Below the pieces are notes generated by a model that saw nothing but the letters and a program-made list of their open reading frames with translations, had not been told where the DNA came from and searched no databases. Made by a program: the position numbers and the translations under genes. Below are positions 33,612 through 41,968 of a stretch of 64,000 bases of DNA, one piece after another; position 1 is the first letter of the stretch; each line of letters starts with the position of its first letter. The stretch comes from Halovenus carboxidivorans (GTDB lineage: Archaea > Halobacteriota > Halobacteria > Halobacteriales > Haloarculaceae), in assembly GCF_009831575.1 (NCBI RefSeq), contig NZ_WUUT01000001.1:1011120-1075119 (forward strand), in the 5' to 3' direction.

Positions 33612-33985
33612 GAGTTCACCGACTCGCCGTGGAAGTAACAGCCCTCGATCAGGTGGGCGGGAATCTCCTCGGACTGGTCGACCGCCAAGAGGACGCTCGC
33701 GACATCCGCGAACTGCGGTCCGCGCGCCACGGTGAACGGGTCGCGCTCCCACTCGATGAAGCCACCCTCCGCCATCAGCGGCAGGTGTTCGTGGACCAGA
33801 TTCGTCGTGAGCAGTTCGGGGTCGAGGCGGTACTCCGGGGAGTTCGCCGCCTCCGGCAACGACAGAGAGGCATCGGCGTCGGCCTCCAGCAGCGACCCGA
33901 TGATCTGGCGTCGGGTGCCGGACTGCAACGTCCGATAGATCTGACGCCACCGGTCGGCGAGTGATTCGACTGATTCCATTGCCAT
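33608..33985 (-). CDS. winged-helix (DUF7344-like) regulator
   Basis: This 125-residue protein carries RWRQIYRTLQSGTRRQIIGSLLEAD (seen as QSGTRRQIIGSLLEAD), the helix-turn-helix start of the haloarchaeal DUF7344 type, followed by LLTTNLVHEHLPLMAEGGFIEW as recognition helix and wing. The C-terminal FADVASVLLAVDQS helix may dimerise. It leads the HalOD1 gene. ATG 33985 is selected; a TATA-like TAATTTATC lies about 21-27 bases before it and before the alternative ATG 33979. Confidence 0.75.
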   Translation of the reverse strand: MAMESVESLADRWRQIYRTLQSGTRRQIIGSLLEADADASLSLPEAANSPEYRLDPELLTTNLVHEHLPLMAEGGFIEWERDPFTVARGPQFADVASVLLAVDQSEEIPAHLIEGCYFHGESVNS

Positions 33986-34085
33986 GATATATTCAACGAG
34001 AGATAAATTAGTTTCGGTGAACACCACCGCAATCCCGGCGGAGAACGGCGCTACGGTGAAGACAGCCGGAGAATCGCCGCAGAAA

Positions 34086-34979
34086 TCAGTCCTCTGCGGG
34101 TTCGACGATGCCCTCGACCGTCTCCAGTTCGAGGCCGCCGCCGATGGTCCGGTTGGGGTAGGGGATGTTGATCCCTTCCTCGTCGAACCGCTCTTTGACC
34201 GCGGTGACGTACTCGCCGCGGACCTTCACGAAGTCGGCACGGCTCGGGTCCGAGATCCAGATCCGGGACTGCAGGCCGACCGAGGAGTCACCGAGTTCGA
34301 CCAGTCGGACCGACGGGGCGGGGTCGTCGAGGATACCGTCGTGGTTCTCGGCCTCCTCGACGATGATCTCGGTGGCTTTGTCGATGTTGTCGTCGTAGCC
34401 GATGCCGAAGACGAACTTCAGTCGTAGCGTCTCCTTCGCGACGGGATTTTTGATCACGTCGCTCATCAACACGCCGTTGGGCACCGTCAGCAGTTCGTTA
34501 TCGAAGGTCCGGACGCGAGTGACCCGGAGGCTGATGTCCTCGACGACACCGGCGTTGTCGCCCCACTCGATCCAGTCACCGATCCGGAACGGTTTATCGG
34601 TGTAGATGAAGATCCCGGCGACGAAGTTTTTGATCACGTCCTGGAGTGCGAACCCGATGGCCAGCGTGGCGGCCGCGGCGATGGTCGCGATAGCCTGGAG
34701 GAAGTTGCCGAACCCGGCCGTCCCGAAGGCCGTCGACAGCGCGATCAGAAAGATCAGGAATTTCTTGAGCTTCTGGAGCGGCTTCCGGGCGTGTTCGTCG
34801 AGTCCCCGGGCGCGCATCGCCCGGGTGACGAGCGGCGCGATGGTCAACTGGCCCAGGACGTAGATGATCACGAACACGGCGACGAAGACGAGAAGTTGTG
34901 CAATCGTCTGGGCGTACGGGACTCCCACCTGACCCAACTGGTCCGCCACCGGGCCGACGGAGGCAACGGTCGCCGTCAC
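34086..34979 (-). CDS. MscS-family mechanosensitive ion channel
   Basis: This 297-residue channel would release ions under membrane tension. It has about three transmembrane helices: LLVFVAVFVIIYVLGQL (about 29-45), FLIFLIALSTAFG, and the pore-lining AAAATLAIGFALQDVIKNFVAGIFI (about 100-124). The beta domain follows with FRIGDWIEWGDNAGVVEDI, TVPNGVLMSDVIKN, and a C-terminal alpha/beta domain ending PYPNRTIGGG. Its start overlaps the upstream CRM gene by four bases. Confidence 0.92.
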   Translation of the reverse strand: MTATVASVGPVADQLGQVGVPYAQTIAQLLVFVAVFVIIYVLGQLTIAPLVTRAMRARGLDEHARKPLQKLKKFLIFLIALSTAFGTAGFGNFLQAIATIAAAATLAIGFALQDVIKNFVAGIFIYTDKPFRIGDWIEWGDNAGVVEDISLRVTRVRTFDNELLTVPNGVLMSDVIKNPVAKETLRLKFVFGIGYDDNIDKATEIIVEEAENHDGILDDPAPSVRLVELGDSSVGLQSRIWISDPSRADFVKVRGEYVTAVKERFDEEGINIPYPNRTIGGGLELETVEGIVEPAED

Positions 34980-35218
34980 CGTTCTAGCACCGCGGTGTGA
35001 CCGCGCGTCTGGACGACAGTCGCGTTCGTCCGCTCGGCCAGTTCGGTCGCCAACTCCTCGGTATCGCCCTCCGCTCGGGCCGCACGGTGGAATTTGATCT
35101 TGACGAACTCCTGGTTGTCCAGTTGCTCGTCCAGTTCGTCTACGACCGCACCGATCCCGCGCTTGCCCACCCAGAGGGTGACCTCCAAGTTATGAATCCG
35201 CTGTTTCCGCGTGCTCAT
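34976..35218 (-). CDS. YhbY-type CRM-domain RNA-binding protein
   Basis: The 80-residue protein is a single CRM domain: LEVTLWVGKRGIGAVVDELDEQL, with the conserved G-K-G-like loop (WVGKRG), and VKIKFHRAARAEGDTEELA followed by NATVVQTRGHTAVLER. CRM proteins bind RNA, in bacteria at the large ribosomal subunit precursor. It heads the mscS gene and its neighbour 56 bases upstream is RNase P component 4, a common archaeal grouping. Confidence 0.88.
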   Translation of the reverse strand: MSTRKQRIHNLEVTLWVGKRGIGAVVDELDEQLDNQEFVKIKFHRAARAEGDTEELATELAERTNATVVQTRGHTAVLER

Positions 35219-35273
35219 GCTGTGTGAGTTTATCAGGTCACGTAGTTAAAAGTAGGCAAGTAGGTCCCGGTGG

Positions 35274-35555
35274 TCACTGCCCGTCGTAGGGGTATCGGTC
35301 CTGCTCGCCGCAGTCACAGGTGACGACGACGTGGCCCGTGCGCAGTCGAACGCGGGCGTTCGCGCCCGGACGGAGATAGGCGTCACACCGGTCGCAGGTG
35401 TACCGGACGAACTGGCGGGGAAGCGAGAGACGGTTGCGCTCGGCGATCCGGCGGGCGCGGCGGACGTACCGGCGGGCGCGGTCGTGGTTGCCCTCGGCCG
35501 CGGCTTCCCGGGCCAGCTCGGAGAGTCGCTCGATCCGCTCGCTCGCGATGCTCAC
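35274..35555 (-). CDS. rnp4: ribonuclease P protein component 4 (Rpp21/Rnp4)
   Basis: This zinc-ribbon subunit supports RNase P, which removes 5' leaders from tRNA precursors. The N-terminal helices read IASERIERLSELAREAAAEG and YVRRARRIAERNRLSLPRQF. The zinc site is CDRCDAYLRPGANARVR followed by VVVTCDCGEQDRYPY, giving four Cys. I place the start at GTG 35555 (MSIASERIERL) by similarity to other haloarchaeal family members; a GTG at 35576 would add seven residues. Confidence 0.87.
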   Translation of the reverse strand: MSIASERIERLSELAREAAAEGNHDRARRYVRRARRIAERNRLSLPRQFVRYTCDRCDAYLRPGANARVRLRTGHVVVTCDCGEQDRYPYDGQ

Positions 35556-35648
35556 ACGAGAAGGTAACAGGGACACCGAAATGAGCGTTGCGTCCGGCGG
35601 CGGCCCCGAGCACGCAGATTTTTATTCGGCAGTGACCTACCCGCTGGT

Positions 35649-35846
35649 ATGACGGCGCTTTCTTTCGACGAACACGGTGTCGACGTAGTCTACGAGGGGA
35701 CCGAGTTCCGCCTCGAAAAGGAACTCATCGAGGAGGCCATAGAGAAGGAGTACCCCGAGGTGACCGACCACGAGGTGTTGAAGATAATCGAAGAAAACCC
35801 CGCGCTGTCGGGAGAACCGCGTCGGGTCGAAGAAATACTGGCGTAG
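35649..35846 (+). CDS. DUF5800-type haloarchaeal small protein (65 aa)
   Basis: This acidic protein has the recognisable core FDEHGVDVVYEGTEFRLEKELIEEA, then HEVLKIIEENPALSGEPRRVEEIL. It is conserved across haloarchaea as DUF5800 and has no known function. A T/A-rich TTTTTATT is centred about 28 bases before the ATG, indicating a leaderless transcript. Its stop abuts that of the converging coiled-coil gene with no spacer. Confidence 0.85.
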   Translation: MTALSFDEHGVDVVYEGTEFRLEKELIEEAIEKEYPEVTDHEVLKIIEENPALSGEPRRVEEILA

Positions 35847-36398
35847 TTACGCTTCGACGGACTCGACGGCCTGCTCGGAGGCTTCCTGGACCTGGCTCTG
35901 GATCTCTTCGGCCTGCTCCTGAATCTCCTCGACCTGCTCGGCTAGCTCGTCGACGGCGTCGACGGACTGGTCTTCGAGTTCCTCGTGAGCGTCGAGCAGG
36001 AGGTCGAGTTGCTCCTCGAGCACGTCGAGGTACTCCTCGCTCAGTTCGTCGATGTTGTCGATGCCGTCCTCGACCTCCCCCGTGAGGTTCGCGAACAGTT
36101 CTTCGTGGTTCTCCAGCAGGGCGTCGTACTGCTCGTCGATGGAGTCACGCATCTCGACGACGGTGTCCTCGGTGCCGGGGACGTTGGCCTCGACGGCGTC
36201 GAGGATGCTGTGGACGAGATCCTGGTTGAGTTCGACCGCACTGCGCTGGACCGACTCGGAGGCGTCGAGGCTGTCGACCGCCGCCTCGCCGACTCGCTGC
36301 TGGAGATCCAGCGTCTGTTCGAGCGCCTGCTGTCCCTGTTCGAGTGACTTCCGCTGCAGTTCGAATGTCGCCTTGACCGGTTGGGTGTAGTCTACCAT
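35847..36398 (-). CDS. acidic coiled-coil protein, phasin-like
   Basis: The 183-residue protein is almost entirely helical with Gln/Glu/Leu heptads: QPVKATFELQRKSLEQGQQA, then a long DQYD-type middle and EEIQEQAEEIQSQVQEASEQ at the end. The N-terminal pattern and length resemble phasins that coat polyhydroxyalkanoate granules, but no pha genes are adjacent, so this is tentative. A TATA-like ATTATATAG lies about 36 bases upstream on the minus strand. Confidence 0.6.
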   Translation of the reverse strand: MVDYTQPVKATFELQRKSLEQGQQALEQTLDLQQRVGEAAVDSLDASESVQRSAVELNQDLVHSILDAVEANVPGTEDTVVEMRDSIDEQYDALLENHEELFANLTGEVEDGIDNIDELSEEYLDVLEEQLDLLLDAHEELEDQSVDAVDELAEQVEEIQEQAEEIQSQVQEASEQAVESVEA

Positions 36399-36576
36399 CG
36401 TTGTTCTATCATTAACTACGACTGATAACTATATAATACTTTCCCTATTAGACCACTTGCTACCATTGAGTACCACAGGCAGTAGGAAAATGCTACGTCC
36501 GACCGTCCGACGATGCTACCCACGTGGGAGTTTTTGAACGCCGCCGCGGGCCACCAGAGTGTAAGTAACCGTATTA

Positions 36577-36600
36577 GTATCGTAGTAAAAACACCGATAC
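36577..36600. promoter_or_regulatory. inverted repeat in the phasin-like/tbsP intergenic region
   Basis: GTATCG (36577-36582) and CGATAC (36595-36600) form a perfect dyad with a 12-base spacer, about 74 bases before the TbsP start. It could be a regulator site; I cannot show which protein binds it. Confidence 0.35.
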
Positions 36601-36673
36601 AGGACTCGATAGGGTGAATTAACCGAACTGGCCAGCAAAATTAAGTACCGGAGTCCGAAAGAGTGTGTGTACG

Positions 36674-37498
36674 ATGGAACAGTCAGATGTTCACGCCGAA
36701 ACGCACCGCGAGGTGCTACGGGCCGGACTGGATGGGGAAACGGGGGACCTGTTGCTCGTCAATCCGACAGCGGAGACGATGCAGGCCGCCGTCGAGATGT
36801 ACAGGGACGGGGAGTCACTGCCGGCGATCAAACTGTTCGCCGACGAGGAGCCACTCAAGGCGCTGACCGAGGATTTCATCATCGCGAGCGGCATCGCCGA
36901 TCTCGTCGACGACGGCGTCTTCGAGGTGCGGACGCTCTCGGCCGTGCCCCGGCACTCCCTGCTCGTAACCGAGACGTTCGTGCTGTCGTTCGTGCAGGGG
37001 GCCGCCGGCGTCGCGGGGCTGCGGACGACCGACGAGTCGTTCGTGGCCGACACATACGAGGAGTACAGCCAGCGGTGGGCCGACGCGGAGGTGTTCTCGC
37101 TGCGGACGCCGCCGCTGTCACACGTCCGCGAGACCCTCGAAGAGGACATCGGCCCCGAGGCCGTCGAGGATTTCGACCGGATTCTCGACAGCCTCGACAC
37201 GGCGAAAGGCGACGGCGAGGGCCTCGACGAGGTGACGATTTCGCTTCTGGTCGCGGCCAACAACGGCGAACTGCTCTACGACATCAGCCGGTGGGGCGAG
37301 GACATCCGGCTGGCCAGCAAGGCGACGTTCTCCCGGAACAAGAATCTCCTCGAAGAGGCCGGGCTGATCGACACCGAAAAGGTACCGATCGACATCGGCC
37401 GGCCGCGGTTGCGGCTGCTGCTCGGGGACAGTTCGCTGGAGGCCGCCGAAATCGAGGAGGTCGCCGCGGAAGCAGAACAGCGCCTCGACTCCGTATAG
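36674..37498 (+). CDS. tbsP: TbsP-family transcriptional regulator
   Basis: This 274-residue protein matches the haloarchaeal DUF5821/TbsP type: an N-terminal effector-like domain (GDLLLVNPTAETMQAAVEMY, about 21-40; LTEDFIIASGIADLVDDGVF), a linker with SQRWADAEVFSLRTPP, and a C-terminal winged helix with TISLLVAANNGELLYDISRWGEDI and FSRNKNLLEEAGLIDTEKVPIDIGRPR. TbsP was described in Haloferax as a regulator tied to glucose metabolism. Identification rests on remembered family pattern, so moderately sure. ATG 36674 follows a TTAAG box by about 31 bases. Confidence 0.72.
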   Translation: MEQSDVHAETHREVLRAGLDGETGDLLLVNPTAETMQAAVEMYRDGESLPAIKLFADEEPLKALTEDFIIASGIADLVDDGVFEVRTLSAVPRHSLLVTETFVLSFVQGAAGVAGLRTTDESFVADTYEEYSQRWADAEVFSLRTPPLSHVRETLEEDIGPEAVEDFDRILDSLDTAKGDGEGLDEVTISLLVAANNGELLYDISRWGEDIRLASKATFSRNKNLLEEAGLIDTEKVPIDIGRPRLRLLLGDSSLEAAEIEEVAAEAEQRLDSV

Positions 37499-37546
37499 CC
37501 GGGACGGGAAGCCTGGTTTTTTGACCCCGGTTGCCGTCTTGCCGGT

Positions 37547-39235
37547 ATGACAGTCGGGATCATCGGCTCCGGCCCCGCGGTCGTCACCGTCCAGGCCGCG
37601 CTGGTCGACGCCGATACCACACGGATCGACGTGGACGCCCTCGGAACGACGGAGCTTGCGGTCGTCATCGGGACGGCCGGCGATCCGGTCTTCGCCGAGG
37701 CCAACGAGCGAGCGCTGGAGACGGAGACGCCCTGGATCGCGGTCGAACTCGGCGGCCTGGGTGGAATCGCCGTCGCGGACGCCTCCGTGAGCTGTTTCGA
37801 GCCCGGAGCGGGCTGTTACGAGTGTCTCAGCGGCCGCGTGACGGCGAATCTCGACCGCCAGCCCGACCCGCGTACGCCCGAGACGGCGACCGGCCGGTTC
37901 GCGGGTGCAATCGCCGGCCGCGAGGCCGCGAGCGCTCTTGCCGGCGAGTCGATCGGCGGCCAGGTGATCACCCTCCCCTACGAGCAGCGACGGCTGCTCC
38001 CGCTGCCGAACTGCGTCTGCGATCCGGGCGACCGGGGCGAACTCGACCGGTCGGACGGGGCGCGGGACGTCGAGGCGGCGCTGGCCCGAGCGGAGCAGTC
38101 TCTCGACGACACGATTGGAATCGTCCAGGAGGTCGGGGAGGTCGAATCGTTCCCGGTGCCGTACTACCTCGCACAGAGCTGTGAGACCGCGGGCTTCAGC
38201 GACGCCAGCGCCAGCCGAGAGGCCGCCGGCGTCGATCCCGACTGGAACGCGGCGTTCATGAAGGCCCTCGGGGAGGGGCTCGAACGGTACTGTGCCGGGG
38301 TCTACCGGGGCGAACGCCTCGAACACGGTGCCCCCGAGTCCGTCGAGGGGGCCGTCCCGCCGAGTGCGTTCGTCTGCGAGCACGAACCGGATCCAGCCGA
38401 GCCCATCGAGTGGGTTCCCGGCGAGGAGTTGGCCGGCGGCGACCGGCGACTGCTGCCGGCAGAGTTCGTCTATCATCCGCCGCCGGAGCACCGGTATCAC
38501 CCGCCAGTGACGACCGGCCTCGGACTCGGTAACTCGACCGTCGAGGCGCTTCTGTCGGGGCTGTACGAGGTGATCGAGCGGGACGCGATGATGCTCGCCT
38601 GGCACAGCAGTTTCGAGCCGCTGGGGCTGGCCGTCGAGGACGAGACCTACGAGACGATGGTCAGGCGGGCCGACTCGGAGGGGTATGCCGTCCAGACGCT
38701 GTTACTCACGCAGGATGTCGACGTGCCGGTCGTCGCGACCGCGGTGACCGGCGACGAGTGGCCCGAACTGGCCTTCGGGACGGCCGCAGATCTGGACGTG
38801 ACCGCCGCGGCCGAATCCGCGCTCGCGGAGGCGTTGCAGAACTGGACGGAACTCCGGGGGATGGGGCCGGAGGAGGCCGCCGACGCGATGGGCGCAATCG
38901 GGCGATACGCGAGCGATCCCGGCCCAGCGGCGGCCTTCGTCGACCCGGAGACGACCGTGCCGGCGTCCTCGGTCGGTCCAGATTCCGTCCCCGACGGGGA
39001 AGCGGAACTGGACAACGTCCTCGACAAATTAGACGACGCCGGACTCGACGCCTACGGTGCGCGCCTGACGACCCGGGACGTCGACCAACTGGGTTTCGAG
39101 GCCGTGCGAGCGGTCGTGCCGGCGGCACAGCCGCTCACCTTCGGGGAGTCGTACTTCGGCGAGCGGGCGACGACGGTGCCCGGGCAGATGGGTTTCGAGG
39201 CCCGACTGGACGCCGAGCACCACCCGTTCCCGTGA
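37547..39235 (+). CDS. YcaO cyclodehydratase fused to an E1-like (Ocin-ThiF) domain
   Basis: The 562-residue protein has an N-terminal E1-like/leader-binding domain (1-180) with CYEC (about 105) and CVC (about 157) zinc cysteines. The YcaO domain follows: KALGEGLERYCAGVYRGE (about 239), GLGLGNSTVEALLSGLYEVIERD (about 325), and TAAAESALAEALQNW (about 426), the ATP/Mg residues of the family. It ends DAEHHPFP, close to the Pro-rich C-terminus of cyclodehydratases. Such enzymes make azoline rings or thioamides in peptides. No precursor peptide, dehydrogenase or exporter is adjacent, so the target is unknown. Confidence 0.85.
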   Translation: MTVGIIGSGPAVVTVQAALVDADTTRIDVDALGTTELAVVIGTAGDPVFAEANERALETETPWIAVELGGLGGIAVADASVSCFEPGAGCYECLSGRVTANLDRQPDPRTPETATGRFAGAIAGREAASALAGESIGGQVITLPYEQRRLLPLPNCVCDPGDRGELDRSDGARDVEAALARAEQSLDDTIGIVQEVGEVESFPVPYYLAQSCETAGFSDASASREAAGVDPDWNAAFMKALGEGLERYCAGVYRGERLEHGAPESVEGAVPPSAFVCEHEPDPAEPIEWVPGEELAGGDRRLLPAEFVYHPPPEHRYHPPVTTGLGLGNSTVEALLSGLYEVIERDAMMLAWHSSFEPLGLAVEDETYETMVRRADSEGYAVQTLLLTQDVDVPVVATAVTGDEWPELAFGTAADLDVTAAAESALAEALQNWTELRGMGPEEAADAMGAIGRYASDPGPAAAFVDPETTVPASSVGPDSVPDGEAELDNVLDKLDDAGLDAYGARLTTRDVDQLGFEAVRAVVPAAQPLTFGESYFGERATTVPGQMGFEARLDAEHHPFP

Positions 39236-39242
39236 GCGGGCG

Positions 39243-40397
39243 TCAGATCCCGAAGGCGACTCGGATCATGTCACGGGTGCCGGGGCCGAGACCGACCGCG
39301 ACGATTGCCCCGAGCAACATCACCGCGAAACGCGGGCTCTCCTCGAAGAACTCCTCGTCGAAGACCGCGAGAATCAGGACGGGAACGAGCAGTTTGACGA
39401 AGAAAAACGGCCAGGCGGTGCCGACGTAGATCCCCCCAATCTCAGGGCCGCCTTGAATCGCGCTGGTCACGTCCATGATCGCCTGGTTGAACGGGTGTTT
39501 CGCGCCGTACTCGCCGAGACCCCAGAGCTGTGTCCAGTCGTTGGCCAGGACGTTCGCGATGCCGTCGACGGCGTGGCCCCAGACGACGACCAGCCCCATC
39601 AGCCCGGTCCCGGCGTTGGTCGCGGGATCGAAGCGGTCGACGCCCAGGTAAACCAGCGCCGCGGAGGCCGTCGCGATGCCGACGACGATCACCAGAATCG
39701 AGGGGTGAAGCGTGATCCAGTCGTTGGTCCGGGATAGATAGAGCAGGTAGCCGAAGGTGCCGACGAGCCAGCCGACACCGAGGCCAGCCAGCGGGTAGTA
39801 GAAGGTCTCGGTGATCTCGGCGTGAGCGAGATACTTGGCGACCAGAAACGAGGAGAGGGCGACGAAAAAGACCGTGAAGTAGATGAACGGACTGATCAAC
39901 GCGGCGCTGGCTGGGAACTCGATGGCCGGTGTTTCGCCGGCCGCTCGTGCGGCCACGAAGGAGTCCTCGACGACCCGGAGCGCGCCGCCGAACAGCATGA
40001 ACGGCACCAGCGCGTAGAAAAAGCGGTCGTACGGGGAGAGATCGAACCGGTCCAGGAGGAGATAGACGCCGCCGAGCATGAACACCAGCACGAGGATGTA
40101 GCTGATCGTCGAGACGACGGTGTAGCCGGGTTCGGCGACGAAGACCCCCTCGACGCGGGCACAGCCCTCCGCGGCGGTCGCACCGGGGACGACGTCGCCG
40201 CTGGTGCGCTGGTAGACGAGACAGTCGACCCCCTGGGAGTCGGCCTCGACCGGCCCCCAGAAGTACCGCCAGAGAAAGCCGTAGTAGACCCGCTCAGTGA
40301 AGACGACTGCCGCGGTGGCGATTGTGAGGACGCCGGCGACCAGCGTGCCGAGCCAGGCGACCTCCGGACGAATCCCGTACCGCTCGAGCAGTTCCAT
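39243..40397 (-). CDS. DUF63-family multi-pass membrane protein
   Basis: This 384-residue protein has about nine to ten hydrophobic segments, including WLGTLVAGVLTIATAAVVF near the N-terminus and FFYALVPFMLFGGALRVVEDS (about 135), a DUF63 hallmark with acidic residues after GGALR. The region WRYFWGPVEADSQG faces out, followed by a Cys-containing loop (DCLVYQ...EGCARV). DUF63 proteins are widespread in archaea with unknown function. It lies seven bases from the converging YcaO gene. Confidence 0.85.
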   Translation of the reverse strand: MELLERYGIRPEVAWLGTLVAGVLTIATAAVVFTERVYYGFLWRYFWGPVEADSQGVDCLVYQRTSGDVVPGATAAEGCARVEGVFVAEPGYTVVSTISYILVLVFMLGGVYLLLDRFDLSPYDRFFYALVPFMLFGGALRVVEDSFVAARAAGETPAIEFPASAALISPFIYFTVFFVALSSFLVAKYLAHAEITETFYYPLAGLGVGWLVGTFGYLLYLSRTNDWITLHPSILVIVVGIATASAALVYLGVDRFDPATNAGTGLMGLVVVWGHAVDGIANVLANDWTQLWGLGEYGAKHPFNQAIMDVTSAIQGGPEIGGIYVGTAWPFFFVKLLVPVLILAVFDEEFFEESPRFAVMLLGAIVAVGLGPGTRDMIRVAFGI

Positions 40398-40475
40398 ACC
40401 TGACAGGCGGAGGCCGACCCAATTGAGGATTCCGGTCTTCCGTGAGAGAGAAGGACACAGCCGCTGGCGGAGGCG

Positions 40476-41300
40476 CTACTCGGAGAGTGCCGCCCGAGCG
40501 GCCTCGAGAACGGTGTCGTGGCGGGTGTCGTTGGAGACGATCAGGCTGTCGTCGCCGTCGGTGAACCGCGCTCCCGAGAGCGTCGTCGCGCGGCCGCCGG
40601 CCCGGCGGACGAGGTGGACGCCGGCCAGCGAATCCCACGCGTTCGGCGGGTCGGGCATGATCGCCCCGTCCATCCCGCCGGCGGCGACCAGCGCGAGCAG
40701 GCCCTGAATGCTGCCGAAGCGGCGGATGTCCCCGAACCGTTCGAGCACTTCCCGGACGATTGCGGACGGCCCCTCCGGGTCGCTCGTCGACCAGCGCCCC
40801 GTGGTGCCGATGGCGAACTCGGCGGGGTCGGTCCGGTCGCTGACGCTCATCGGTTCGTCGTTGCGCGAGACGCTCTCGGGGCCGGCCGTGTAGACGTCCT
40901 CCATCGCCGGCATCGCAGTCGCGCCCGCCACCGGGTCGCCGTCGACGACGGCGGCGACGCTGCTCGCCCAGAACCGGATCTCCCGGACGAAATTCGCCGT
41001 GCCGTCGATCGGGTCGACGACCCACGCGGGACCCGCCTCGGGGACGGTCTCGGCGACCTCGATGTCGCCGACGCCGACCGGGGGAACGTCTTCCTCACAG
41101 ACGACCGTCGCGCCGGGGAACTCCTGTGCGATCGTCGCAAGGACCTGTTGTTGGGCCTCGCGGTCCGCGTTCGAGACCACGTCTGTCGGACTCGATTTGC
41201 TCTCGACGGTGAGGTCGCCCCGGAACGCCTCTCTGGCGACGACGCCGCCGGCCCGTGCGGCCCGCTCGGCGACCGCCGCGCGGTGAGTCGCTTCGCTCAT
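40476..41300 (-). CDS. inositol monophosphatase family protein
   Basis: The 274-residue Li-sensitive phosphatase fold is shown by VVCEEDVPP (metal Glu, about 66-74), WVVDPIDGTANFVREI (WxDPIDGTxNF, about 92-107), and GSIQGLLALVAAGGMDG, with AWDSLAGVHLVRRAGG as the last metal Asp site (about 220). Possible substrates are inositol phosphate, fructose 1,6-bisphosphate or NADP; motifs alone do not decide. The gap to the zinc-ribbon gene is 51 bases. Confidence 0.92.
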   Translation of the reverse strand: MSEATHRAAVAERAARAGGVVAREAFRGDLTVESKSSPTDVVSNADREAQQQVLATIAQEFPGATVVCEEDVPPVGVGDIEVAETVPEAGPAWVVDPIDGTANFVREIRFWASSVAAVVDGDPVAGATAMPAMEDVYTAGPESVSRNDEPMSVSDRTDPAEFAIGTTGRWSTSDPEGPSAIVREVLERFGDIRRFGSIQGLLALVAAGGMDGAIMPDPPNAWDSLAGVHLVRRAGGRATTLSGARFTDGDDSLIVSNDTRHDTVLEAARAALSE

Positions 41301-41351
41301 GTGAACGGAGACCAGCGCACAACTGATAGCCCCGTCGGTTCGACTCGCGGC

Positions 41352-41570
41352 TCAACAGAAGCCCAGTTCGGACGCGGTCGGCGTCACCTCGACAGCGCCC
41401 CCGCAGTTTGGACAGGAGCACAGATCCGTCGAGATGTACGTGACATTACACGGTTGACAGACGTACAGCGATACCGAGTCCTGCTCTCGTGTGTCCGAGA
41501 ACCGCTCGTCACCGGCCCAGACTCGACTCACGGCGGTCTGTATCCAGTTGCGCACGCTTCGGATCATCAT
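41352..41570 (-). CDS. small zinc-ribbon protein (72 aa)
   Basis: This protein has a basic helical start (SVRNWIQTAVSRVW) and a zinc ribbon LYVCQPCNVTY...CSCPNCGG (about 36-57), with a Cys at the very end. It overlaps the upstream HTH gene by four bases, so it is translated with it and may be a partner. Similar HTH plus zinc-ribbon pairs are common in haloarchaea. Function unknown. Confidence 0.75.
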   Translation of the reverse strand: MMIRSVRNWIQTAVSRVWAGDERFSDTREQDSVSLYVCQPCNVTYISTDLCSCPNCGGAVEVTPTASELGFC

Positions 41571-41854
41571 TGTGTGATCTCGAGAAATGTGTCGTTCGGG
41601 AGGCTGTCCTTGTTGGCTCTGAGTAACCGGATAACGGGTTCAATCTCCCCCCAGTTCGGGCCCGTCACGACCGTGTCCCGCTCTCTGTCCCAGACGACAT
41701 AGCCCATGCTGTCGAGTTTCGGGAGGTGAGTGTGCATCAGTTCGATTTTCTCGTCGGCACTGCTGACGGCTATCGACGGACGCTCTGCGAGCTTGACGAG
41801 GAGATGTCTCCGCGTCCGGTGTCCGAGCGCGTCCGCTACCTGATCGAATCCCAT
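41567..41854 (-). CDS. winged-helix (DUF7344-like) regulator
   Basis: The 95-residue protein begins MGFDQVADALGHRTRRHLLVKLAE, the HTH start of the DUF7344 group, then LMHTHLPKLDSMGYVVWDRERDTV as the recognition helix and wing, and RLLRANKDSLPNDTFLEI as a C-terminal helix. It is coupled to the small zinc-ribbon gene. The longer start at 41866 (MQTTMGF) is possible; the shorter ATG 41854 fits the family start better. Confidence 0.78.
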   Translation of the reverse strand: MGFDQVADALGHRTRRHLLVKLAERPSIAVSSADEKIELMHTHLPKLDSMGYVVWDRERDTVVTGPNWGEIEPVIRLLRANKDSLPNDTFLEITQ

Positions 41855-41968
41855 TGTGGTCTGCACAGATGCATAGAAACGTCTCTCTCACTTGTCCACA
41901 GTGCATGGTACACGAGGCACTAATAAGGTCACCCGCGGTTGCCGTACTGTGACCGACCCCCGGCAGGG

